A model generated the notes under the pieces. It saw nothing but the letters and a program-made list of their open reading frames with translations, was not told the DNA's origin and did not search any database. Shown here in pieces: positions 56,677 to 64,000 of a stretch of DNA of 64,000 nucleotides (position 1 is its first letter; every line of letters begins with the position of its first letter). Source of the DNA: a virus; IMG/VR virus record IMGVR_UViG_3300020581_000002, positions 1 through 64,000 of that record; one strand, written 5' to 3'. The position numbers and the translations under genes were made by a program.

Positions 56677-56927
56677 CGCTTTCTCACAATCCAGTTGGCC
56701 GCAAGCACAAACAGCGCGTAAATCGAAAGCGAGGTGATCTGGTAGGCATTCGGATCGGGCACCGACCACCACAGCCACCACGCGCCGAACACAGTGAATA
56801 GACAAAAAAGGTCGGCAGCAGCCACGAGAGCGCGCTGAGAGAGGGCGCGCAGTGCCAGCATCACGCCGGCGACGGCCGCCGGCTCGGCGTCACCCTCTTC
56901 AACTATCTCGAACTTTCGCTCGGCCAT
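56673..56927 (-). CDS. Two-helix membrane protein (84 aa)
   Basis: MAERKFEIVEEGDAEPAAVA is cytoplasmic; then ALVAAADLFCLFTVFGAWWL and SIYALFVLAANWIVRKR form two helices with a short loop. GAGGAAGTGGGTA precedes ATG. May be a membrane anchor for the secreted fibre set. Function unknown. Confidence 0.55.
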   Translation of the reverse strand: MAERKFEIVEEGDAEPAAVAGVMLALRALSQRALVAAADLFCLFTVFGAWWLWWSVPDPNAYQITSLSIYALFVLAANWIVRKR

Positions 56928-57144
56928 TACCCACTTCCTCTACTTGCGCCGCGAAGTCCTCGAAGGTCGGCGTATCGTCCCGCTCGGGCGTCTTGCTACG
57001 ATTCTTGCTCACTATAGCAAGATACGCCGCCAAAGTCTTGAGCGCGTCCACCTTCTCGCCAAAGCGAGGGGCGCCCTTGCCCGACTTGACCGCCTCGGTC
57101 GCGACGTGGGCGGCAAGGGTGCTGATATCGTCGTCTATGCTCAC
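56899..57144 (-). CDS. Hypothetical protein (81 aa)
   Basis: GTG start at 57144 overlaps the upstream TGA (GTGA) with GGAGTCGCCTAA. MSIDDDISTLAAHVATEAVK, then PRFGEKVDALKTLAAYLAIV and charged KTPERDDTPTFEDFAAQVEE. Its end overlaps the membrane gene by 29 bases. Helical soluble protein of unknown role. Confidence 0.55.
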   Translation of the reverse strand: MSIDDDISTLAAHVATEAVKSGKGAPRFGEKVDALKTLAAYLAIVSKNRSKTPERDDTPTFEDFAAQVEEVGNGRAKVRDS

Positions 57145-57287
57145 TTAGGCGACTCCAATTTCTGATCGGCATCAAGTCGCAAAACGCCTAAATTTACTAG
57201 TGTATCTACAAATTCTGCTGCACGAAGGCGCGACCATTTGGAAGCCACGCCGTCACACACTATCTTGATCGCTTGTTCTCTGGTCAT
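57141..57287 (-). CDS. Small hypothetical protein (48 aa)
   Basis: ATG 57287 to TGA at 57141. MTREQAIKIVCDGVASKWSR, then LRAAEFVDTLVNLGVLRLDA. Helical, possibly DNA-binding. TGA overlaps the next GTG. No strong ribosome binding site, but compact coupling argues for a gene. Confidence 0.5.
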   Translation of the reverse strand: MTREQAIKIVCDGVASKWSRLRAAEFVDTLVNLGVLRLDADQKLESPK

Positions 57288-57288
57288 T

Positions 57289-60200
57289 TTACTCGATTCC
57301 CTCCAACGCGGGTTCTTGCGCCTGCTCTAGCCCCTCGCCCACCCCCGCCCCAACAGCGCCACCGCGCTGGAGCGCCTTTTGCACTTGTTGGCGCACTATC
57401 TCGCGTGCCGCGGGATCACCATCCAGTCCTTTCTGCACCCAGCGCAAGAAAGCGGGCGATGTCGCGAGCTTGCGCACGAAACCGTAATAGCCGCCGAGCA
57501 TCGCGCGCCCGACTGCATCTGCGCCAGGGACAACCTTGGTGGGCGCTGTCAACAACTGCGCAATTGCGCCGCCGCGCCCCAGGATCGATGCCCACGGATG
57601 CTCCACCTTGGACACTGCTGCCATCGACTTGGCGGTGCCCTGCGTGCCCCTGGTTGACATCAGGAAATCCATCTCCCTGGCGAGCTGCTGCATCTGGTCG
57701 AGCGTCACGCCGGGGAACATGACCCGCTGCACCTCGGGCGATATCTTAGCGAGCCGGGCACCGGGCTCAAGCGTCCCCTGGAGGATGCGCTGCGCATACA
57801 CCTGTCGGAGCATCTCGAACTCAGGTGAGTCCTCGCCGAACCGCGCGGCGGCGGCGAGGATCAAATCTTCCGAACCGAGGATGCGATCAACCGCCTCAGC
57901 GGCGCCCGTCGTGGGTTTGAGCAGGAACCCGAACGGACCGGCCAGCCGCTTGGCGCGCAACTCGGCCGACTCCTTCTTCGCTGCCGCCTCGATCCCACCC
58001 ATCTCGCGCTTGAGCGTCCCCAAAGGGTCCTGCTTGGCGACCGCCTTGGCGGCGTCACCCGCCGCCCGCGCACGGGCGATTATCTCGGTCACGGTGTCGC
58101 CCGGCCGCACCGGTATCTCCAGGCGCCCGCCCAGCATCTCGATGCGCCGCGCCTGCTCGATGAGCTTCGCCGACGCCTCGCGCCCGTGTACCGCCTCCAG
58201 CATATCACCGGAAGCATTACGATGCCGCTCCAACACCTGTCGAGCAAAGGCGCGACCGTCGATCTGGTCTGGAACTAGAGTCTTACTAGCGTTCAACATG
58301 GCTTGTACGTCGGCCGCCTTGACGCCCGCCCACAGGTTGGGACCCACCAGACGCGCAACCGTCCTGGTGAGGTCCGAGCGTCCCTCCCTGACGAGCGTGT
58401 CGAACAGGTTCTTGGGATCGGCCGGCATGCCTGACTCAAGCCCGCTTACCACCGCCTGGATATGCTTGTCGGTCAGCGGCCTGATGGCATCGCGGTAGAA
58501 ATCATCCGCCGCCCGCAGCGCGCGCGCCGCCTCCTGCAACTCCGGCACCGCGCCGGGATCGTTGAGAATCTCATCCACCCGGTTGGCAAAGAACTTGAAG
58601 GTGCCCTGCTTCACGTCGGGCGTGAGATCGAGATGATTGTAGTTGGCACGCAGCACAGAGCGCAGATTGTGCAGCTGCCCAAACGTAGGCGTCGCGGGCT
58701 CCTTCTCCCACTCGCCGGTCGGCACGCCATGCTCATCTAGCTTCTGGACGCCCGCGAGGTCGCGAATCTGCTTGACGATCGAGGGGTAGCGGTTCTCGAA
58801 CCCTTCCGGCAGCTCGGCCAGGAACTGCGCGGCGCGCTCAGGGAGCCCCGCCATTTCAGGCAAGTGCTCGCCCGCAAGCGCATCAGCCTCGTTGTACATC
58901 TTGCGCGCACGTGCCTGGATACCTTGCTTTACCGCCTTGAGCTTCTCGCCCACCATCTGCCACAAATCACCGGAGTTGCCCCCTGCCTTGGACACCTTGA
59001 CGGCACCGTCAATGTCCTGTTGGATGTCCCGAAACCCTGCATCAATCAGGTTTTCAGCGGCTTTTCGTGCCGCGACCTCGGCTTGTCGCAACCCCTCAAC
59101 GCGCACGCTGTGCTCGCCCACCTGACCCACAGCCCTGCCGAGCGCAGCGCCTACCTCGCCCTCCCGCCTCGCCGCATGCTCCGCCGCGAGACGCGCGTCC
59201 TGCTCGGCAGCAACCGCCCGCGCGTGAGCAAGAATTGCCGTGCCGGCACGCTCCGTGGACACCGCCTCGGTCGGGCCCGCTACCTCGTGCTCCGGCACGC
59301 CCAGCTCGCCCAGGATACCACGCTTGGAGCGCTCGTAATGTTCCTCCGCGGACTGTAAAAGCGGCTTTTGCGTGTGAAGTGCCGGGTCGAACACCTCAAC
59401 CACGTTCTGGATGTGCGGCGCCTCTTTGGCCCATCCTGACGGCGGCACCAACACGCCCTTATCGGCGAGCCCGACCGCCATATTCAATCCTTCGGGGTCG
59501 GCACCAATAAATTGTGCCACCGCGCCAGGCAGTCCCAACTTGGCGCCACGCATCCGGGGCAGCACGGAAGCAACACCGCGCCCCACCGCGGTCCCGGCGC
59601 CCGCCATCACGCCCGAAGTGCCCAGCTCCATTGCCTCCTCGCCCGCGGAACGATCGTAGACCCCCGCGAGCGCCATGATCGCGTCGTTAAACCCCTGGCC
59701 CACCGCGCCGCCCACTGCCGCGCCACCAACCGCTCCCGGCAGGCCGCTCACGAGACCGCCGCCGATCTCGCCCACAACCGCGCCCACGGTCGGAAAAGCA
59801 CCGCCCACCGCTGCTGCGCCGGCCGCCTTCCAATTCTCGGCGAGCGACTCGTGCTCCTCCGACGGCCCTCTGGGACGACGGCGCGTGCCGTTCCGCTCCT
59901 GGACATAGAGGCCCTTCGGATCGTTCCTGATCTCAGCGCCGGGATAACCGCGCTCCAAAGCGCGACGCTGTTCCCGCTCGTTGACCGCCATGTTGAACAG
60001 TGAATGAGTCGTGAAATCCACGCTCTCATAGCGCGGCTTGGTGCGCAGATTGCCGCGCGGATCGAGGAAGTCGGCGCCCTCGGGCACTGCTTCATAAGAA
60101 TCTTCATCCGCGACCGACCACGGCTTGGTTCGGGTATTGCCCTGCGGATCAAGGAAGTCGGTACCAGGAGAAAGGGCGTCGTACTCCTGCTGGGACGCTA

Positions 60201-60330
60201 CCTTCGGAGGCGGCGCCTTGTAGGCAATATCGGGCCGGTCCCGCATCGGTGCGCGGGGCTCGGCTGCAAGCCCGCGCTCCTTGAGAAGAGAGCGCTCGGC
60301 ATCGAGCTGCGAGGAATACGCGTCACTCAT
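57289..60330 (-). CDS. Large internal virion / ejection protein (1013 aa)
   Basis: Two repeats near the N-terminus: YDALSPGTDFLDPQGNTRTK P and YEAVPEGADFLDPRGNLRTK P. Residues 170-225 are a Gly/Ala/Val-rich hydrophobic stretch (GGAFPTVGAVVGEIGGGLVS). The rest is mostly helical with long charged coils (AAEQDARLAAEHAARREGEV). Size, position with two further large proteins, and a membrane-active segment fit the ejectosome proteins of podoviruses that line the DNA channel. The start may be GTG 60333. Confidence 0.65.
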   Translation of the reverse strand: MSDAYSSQLDAERSLLKERGLAAEPRAPMRDRPDIAYKAPPPKVASQQEYDALSPGTDFLDPQGNTRTKPWSVADEDSYEAVPEGADFLDPRGNLRTKPRYESVDFTTHSLFNMAVNEREQRRALERGYPGAEIRNDPKGLYVQERNGTRRRPRGPSEEHESLAENWKAAGAAAVGGAFPTVGAVVGEIGGGLVSGLPGAVGGAAVGGAVGQGFNDAIMALAGVYDRSAGEEAMELGTSGVMAGAGTAVGRGVASVLPRMRGAKLGLPGAVAQFIGADPEGLNMAVGLADKGVLVPPSGWAKEAPHIQNVVEVFDPALHTQKPLLQSAEEHYERSKRGILGELGVPEHEVAGPTEAVSTERAGTAILAHARAVAAEQDARLAAEHAARREGEVGAALGRAVGQVGEHSVRVEGLRQAEVAARKAAENLIDAGFRDIQQDIDGAVKVSKAGGNSGDLWQMVGEKLKAVKQGIQARARKMYNEADALAGEHLPEMAGLPERAAQFLAELPEGFENRYPSIVKQIRDLAGVQKLDEHGVPTGEWEKEPATPTFGQLHNLRSVLRANYNHLDLTPDVKQGTFKFFANRVDEILNDPGAVPELQEAARALRAADDFYRDAIRPLTDKHIQAVVSGLESGMPADPKNLFDTLVREGRSDLTRTVARLVGPNLWAGVKAADVQAMLNASKTLVPDQIDGRAFARQVLERHRNASGDMLEAVHGREASAKLIEQARRIEMLGGRLEIPVRPGDTVTEIIARARAAGDAAKAVAKQDPLGTLKREMGGIEAAAKKESAELRAKRLAGPFGFLLKPTTGAAEAVDRILGSEDLILAAAARFGEDSPEFEMLRQVYAQRILQGTLEPGARLAKISPEVQRVMFPGVTLDQMQQLAREMDFLMSTRGTQGTAKSMAAVSKVEHPWASILGRGGAIAQLLTAPTKVVPGADAVGRAMLGGYYGFVRKLATSPAFLRWVQKGLDGDPAAREIVRQQVQKALQRGGAVGAGVGEGLEQAQEPALEGIE

Positions 60331-63300
60331 CACTGGTAGTCCGCGAGGCGCGCTTGCGCTTCGGCTTCAAGCCGGGAGGAAGCTCCTCGTCCTCATCCCT
60401 CACCAGCTCGGGCAGCGTTTGCTTCGGCGAAGCGGCTCTCTTGCGGGGCGTGCGAGCGGACGCGACAAGCCCCTTGGAACGTGCGGTGGGCGGCACCGTG
60501 CGCCCCGGCACTGGTATCTTGGTCGAGGTGACTGCCGGCGGCAAGCCCTCCAGGATGCTTGACGGCAGGCGGCTGCCGTATTCCGACGGGTTGGTCAGAT
60601 TCTCCCAACCCTGCTTCTGAGCCTCGGCGCCGCGCGGCAGCACCGTCGCATCATAAGCGTTGGGAACCACAAAGGAAGCGTCGAATGGCAACGTGGCAGC
60701 CGCCGCGATGGTCACCGGGCTATGCCCCTTGTCAGCCAGGGTCTTGAGAATCTCAGCGTGCTCCTTGTTGTACTCCTTGAGCGTGTTGACGAGAGGCGTC
60801 GCCGCGGTCTTGTCACCAGCTGCTAGCGCCTTTTCGGCTTTTTCGGCAGTCTCTTCCCACTTTTTTATGTACTTGTTGGCAGCGGACGCCTGCCGCAGCT
60901 TCACGGCGTAGGGGATCGCCGCAGAGAGCGAGGTCCCAATCCACGGGAGCATAGAGTTGAGAACGGGATAACGGTCGCGGAAAGCCGCGGTGCGCGCCTT
61001 GTATTCCGCCGCTTCCTTCTCATCGGCCTGGTGCTTGCGCTCAGCCTTGTCAGCCCAAAACTTAGTGCGCTGCTCAGCATTAAAACCACGGTAAAGAGCA
61101 CGCTCGTCCTCCGGCAGGCTCGAAACCTCGGCCTCGAGCTTGGTCCTGGCCTCCTCGTCGTGCTTAGCACGTTCTTCCTTCTCGCGCCCCTCCCTTTCCT
61201 GTTCGGCCTGTCGCTCGCGCGTCTCCTTCTCGGTCTGAGCGCGGCGCTCACCCGCCTCCTTGGCGAACGACTGGAGCAAAGCCGGCCGATCGGCGCGCGG
61301 GCTTCGGCGCAAAATTTCCTTCTGCTCCGCCGTCAACCCCTCGTCGCCCGCCTCAGCCCTTGATGCTGCGAGCGTCGTGCCCGCCCCTGCACCGGCGCCG
61401 AGCAACGTCGTCATGAGCTGCCGCACCATCGGTCGTGCAAGCGGCATCCCGGCACGCACTGCGGCGCCGCCAACCGGTATAGCCGCCGACATAGCGTGGG
61501 CGCCTGCCTCCGATGGATTGTCTGCCTGAATAGATTCCTGAGCGCTCAGAGCCGCGCCCACGGGCGTGAGATCAAGCGCCGAGATGCCGCTGCCGCCGAC
61601 ACCAGTCGTACCAATGCCGGACGACCCAATCGTCTCGCGTGCCATCTGACGCGTGTGGTAAGACGCGCTATCGGGCAATATAAAGTTGGCAAGCCGATCA
61701 CGCCACGTCGGCTCGTAGGCGCGCAATTCCGCATTCTGCGAGGAAATGGGCTGCGAAAAAAACCCGCCTGCCTCGCCGGCACGTTCTGACTGGGCGGGAG
61801 GAAGCTCCTCCGCCTGAGCCGTCCCTACTGGATTGAAAAACGACGCGATTTTACCAAAAGAAGACTCGTTGGAAGACCTCTTATCCGCCGGCGTCTTGAT
61901 GGGTGCCGCGTCCCACGGCATCTTCTCGTCGCCAGTCCCGCCAGCAGGAACTGTTTCACGTGGAGCACGAGGAGCGCCCGCGTCGCGAGGATCGAACACG
62001 CCCTCATAGCGACGCGTTGATTGCTCGCGCATCGTCCTAAACAGTTCCTGAAGGCGCAGGAGGCGCTTGGCGGTGTTCGCTGTGGTGTCGCCAGCGTTGA
62101 GACCAGGGATGATCCGTGCGATCTCGGCTTCTTCGGCCGCCAGTGGGCGTCCTTTCGATTCGTTGAGAAGCCGTGGACCCCACTCGCGCAACTCGGAAAT
62201 GTAGCTCGCGAACTGCGCCCGATCGGTCGCATTCGACCCGAACACGTTACCCACTACCTCCGCAGGGCGCGTGATCCGCCCGCCGAGGCCAGCAAGCGCA
62301 TTGTGCTTCTTGAGCAGCGCCTCGACCTTATCGATCGTTTGATCCGACAACTGGAGTCGCTCGATCTGTCCCGCGAGATCGTCCTTGGTCTTGCCCGATA
62401 TTGCCGCACCCTCAGTCTTAAGCTGCCGCGACACGTCTTCACGAATGCGGGCGATGTCCTCCTGGCTCTTGCCTTCCAGCTCACCGCTCTGGCGTTTCTC
62501 CTCCATGATCTTGCGTACCGCGTCAGCGCGCTGGCGCTCGTCGGTGAGGTTGACATTGCCCCCGCCGCCCGCTCCACCAAGATACGGTCGCGTCAGCGCC
62601 TCAGTGATCTCCTTGTTCTTGGCAATTAGCTCATCGGCCGTCGGCAGCCGCCCCTTGCCCTTGATGGTTTCAGCCGCGAACTGGCCCAGCGCTTGTGCGC
62701 GCGGGTCGCCCGGCTTCATGTGAAGAAAAAACGCGTTGTTGAACGCGTCGAGCAGCGCCTGCCCCCTCTGAGTCGGGTCTTGAATGTGCTCCTCAATCGT
62801 CTTGGCGTCGCGCTCGAACACCAGCTTCTGGAGTCCGCGCCCCGTCATCTCCTGCACGGCCTGCCCGGTCTTGTTGATCGCGTCGGCGCGCTTCTCCATC
62901 GCCTCGTACAGCTCGGGGAACATGCCGTGCTCGATGAGCACCATCTCCTTGCTCATCCCGAACTGAGCTGCCACCATGCGCGCTTTTGCCGCACCCGCCG
63001 CCATATCCGTGTCCATCAGACGCAACGCATCGCCCAAGCGCTCGTGCTCAAGCTGATGGCGCTTGAAAGTGAGGTCGGTGTTCTCCTTCCACGCGTCATG
63101 AGCGTGGTTATACGCCTCCTCGTCGCCAGCCCTGACTGCGTTCATAGCGGCAGCCGAGGCGTTAAGGGCATTCTCCATCGGGGCGCGCGTGAACGCGCTC
63201 GCGAGCATCCCGAACACGCTGCCAAGCGAGCCGAACGCCTGAATCGGATCGGTCTGGTACTTCTTGCTCTCGGCGCCCGCGTCCCACTTCTGAAACTCGC

Positions 63301-63571
63301 CGGGCCCGACACCCTCCGCTTCGTACTGGTGCTCGATCCGCGCGCGATCGCGTTCCATGCGCGCCTCGGTCTGCGCATCCACGTCGAGCAAGTGCTTGAA
63401 CGTGCCGCGCTGAGCCTGCGTGTAATCTTCCTTCAATCCCGGCGGCAAACCGTCGTCGTCAGAAACTGGTAAAGCTCCGCCCGTACCGCCAAGCGGGATG
63501 CGCGCACCCGTCATGTTTTGCGGTTGCTTGCCATCCAAAAGGTCGTTGCCAACAAAGGCAGAATCAGTCAT
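60323..63571 (-). CDS. Large internal virion protein (1082 aa)
   Basis: Helical throughout with heptad-rich segments (MEKRADAINKTGQAVQEMTG, REDVSRQLKTEGAAISGKTK, KEAGERRAQTEKETRERQAE) and a Gly/Ala hydrophobic zone near residues 725-775 (AHAMSAAIPVGGAAVRAGMP). The C-terminus is Lys/Pro-rich. Comparable to the largest ejection proteins of podoviruses. No lytic transglycosylase motif was found. ATGA-type coupling to the next gene. Confidence 0.65.
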   Translation of the reverse strand: MTDSAFVGNDLLDGKQPQNMTGARIPLGGTGGALPVSDDDGLPPGLKEDYTQAQRGTFKHLLDVDAQTEARMERDRARIEHQYEAEGVGPGEFQKWDAGAESKKYQTDPIQAFGSLGSVFGMLASAFTRAPMENALNASAAAMNAVRAGDEEAYNHAHDAWKENTDLTFKRHQLEHERLGDALRLMDTDMAAGAAKARMVAAQFGMSKEMVLIEHGMFPELYEAMEKRADAINKTGQAVQEMTGRGLQKLVFERDAKTIEEHIQDPTQRGQALLDAFNNAFFLHMKPGDPRAQALGQFAAETIKGKGRLPTADELIAKNKEITEALTRPYLGGAGGGGNVNLTDERQRADAVRKIMEEKRQSGELEGKSQEDIARIREDVSRQLKTEGAAISGKTKDDLAGQIERLQLSDQTIDKVEALLKKHNALAGLGGRITRPAEVVGNVFGSNATDRAQFASYISELREWGPRLLNESKGRPLAAEEAEIARIIPGLNAGDTTANTAKRLLRLQELFRTMREQSTRRYEGVFDPRDAGAPRAPRETVPAGGTGDEKMPWDAAPIKTPADKRSSNESSFGKIASFFNPVGTAQAEELPPAQSERAGEAGGFFSQPISSQNAELRAYEPTWRDRLANFILPDSASYHTRQMARETIGSSGIGTTGVGGSGISALDLTPVGAALSAQESIQADNPSEAGAHAMSAAIPVGGAAVRAGMPLARPMVRQLMTTLLGAGAGAGTTLAASRAEAGDEGLTAEQKEILRRSPRADRPALLQSFAKEAGERRAQTEKETRERQAEQEREGREKEERAKHDEEARTKLEAEVSSLPEDERALYRGFNAEQRTKFWADKAERKHQADEKEAAEYKARTAAFRDRYPVLNSMLPWIGTSLSAAIPYAVKLRQASAANKYIKKWEETAEKAEKALAAGDKTAATPLVNTLKEYNKEHAEILKTLADKGHSPVTIAAAATLPFDASFVVPNAYDATVLPRGAEAQKQGWENLTNPSEYGSRLPSSILEGLPPAVTSTKIPVPGRTVPPTARSKGLVASARTPRKRAASPKQTLPELVRDEDEELPPGLKPKRKRASRTTSDE

Positions 63572-63572
63572 T

Positions 63573-64000
63573 TCACGCCGCCATCCTCGTCATCGGCCCC
63601 GATAGCGCGCCCGCGAAGTTAGCGATGGCCTTACCCATGCTCGCAGTCTGCTGCTGGTCAATCTGCATTAGTTTATCGAGTATCTGGCTCGATAACTGCA
63701 CCTCGTTCGCACCAGCCTGGAACAACTGCTCGCCCTCCTGCGCCACCGCAATCAACGCGTTGCGGTCAGCCGACGCCAAGTCCTGCGCCAACGCGCTGTT
63801 CTGCGTCGGATCGGTCGAGAGCCCGTTGCGAGCCGCGTTGGCGATAATCTGCGCTTTGGCAGCCTGGGTCGCGCGATCAACCGCCGCCTGCAACCCCGCC
63901 GGCAAGGTGCCGGTCTGCAGGTAGCTCATAAACTGCTGCCCCTGAGCGCTAAGCTGGTTCGCCTGCCCCTGGAGCTGATTCTGCTCGGGCAATTTCTTCT
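63573..64000 (-). CDS. Internal virion/ejection-type protein, N-terminus cut by window edge
   Basis: The frame is open to base 64000; visible residues include LQGQANQLSAQGQQFMSYLQ, then AKAQIIANAARNGLSTDPTQ and ALIAVAQEGEQLFQAGANEV, Gln/Ala-rich and helical. The stop precedes the ATG of the 1082-aa gene by one base. It resembles the smaller member of the three-protein ejectosome set. N-terminal part lies outside the window. Confidence 0.6.
   Translation of the reverse strand, partial: KKLPEQNQLQGQANQLSAQGQQFMSYLQTGTLPAGLQAAVDRATQAAKAQIIANAARNGLSTDPTQNSALAQDLASADRNALIAVAQEGEQLFQAGANEVQLSSQILDKLMQIDQQQTASMGKAIANFAGALSGPMTRMAA

Noticed and set aside
1-64000. Closed circular genome
   Set aside because: Joining base 64000 to base 1 does not continue the left-edge gene into the right-edge gene's frame, so I treat both as cut by the window.
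1-64000. CRISPR array, transposase or insertion sequence
   Set aside because: No regular short repeats with spacers were seen, and no transposase motifs or terminal inverted repeats around genes; the 26.2 kb repeats are iteron-like and lack equal spacers.

Overview
The window is one continuous stretch of a tailed-phage genome (Caudoviricetes), probably podovirus-like. It has a large terminase, portal, scaffold, major capsid protein, two head-tail-adaptor-like proteins and very large internal virion proteins, and no recognisable tail sheath or tube. Genes are tightly packed, with many ATGA or TGATG stop/start overlaps and strong AGGAG/GGGAGG ribosome binding sites. High GC with Arg/Ala-rich coding suggests a proteobacterial host. 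The QSGN-TPGH and GVIGDGG motifs in two virion-associated proteins resemble prophage proteins I associate with Rhizobiales, so an alphaproteobacterial host is my inference. Both edges cut through genes, so the genome continues on both sides.

Layout. (1) 1-13.7 kb, minus strand: the head module, read right to left as small accessory genes, terminase, zinc-ribbon protein, portal, small proteins, scaffold, major capsid protein, Gly-rich head protein and adaptor-like proteins. A short plus-strand island (6.76-7.43 kb) interrupts it and ends in a hairpin shared with the portal stop codon. (2) 13.6-20.6 kb, minus: a glycan cassette (TPR-GT9-like transferase, sugar-nucleotide epimerase, two further glycosyltransferase-like proteins) with a serine recombinase and an HNH-AP2 homing endonuclease. 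(3) 20.6-29 kb, minus: ribbon-helix-helix regulator, coiled-coil paralogues, J-domain protein, a second HNH gene, a DUF932 protein, an iteron-rich candidate origin (26.2-26.54 kb) and a primase-polymerase/helicase. (4) 29.2-41 kb, plus: zinc-finger and HTH proteins, microproteins, family A DNA polymerase, RecB-like nuclease, a decayed HNH gene next to a structured non-coding stretch with a tRNA-like element, VRR-NUC nuclease, DNA methyltransferase, SNF2 helicase and ssDNA-binding-like proteins. (5) 41-44.6 kb, minus: lysis and membrane genes, including a three-part protein with membrane helices, a barrel-like domain and a peptidoglycan hydrolase. (6) 44.6-57.3 kb, minus: fibre and tailspike-like genes, at least two with carbohydrate-active signatures and most with Sec-type signal peptides. 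(7) 57.3-64 kb, minus: three internal virion or ejection proteins.

How it works together. Transcription appears to diverge near 29.1 kb, leftward through primase, origin, glycan cassette and head genes and rightward through replication and nucleic-acid genes. A second leftward unit starts near 41.8 kb for lysis, fibres and virion proteins. Short intergenic control regions carry repeated operator-like palindromes and leader hairpins placed between promoter and ribosome binding site.

The strongest leads are a one-base frame break exactly at the exonuclease active-site motif of the DNA polymerase, a run of eight fibre-region genes with signal peptides, the iteron array, and the shared operator families.
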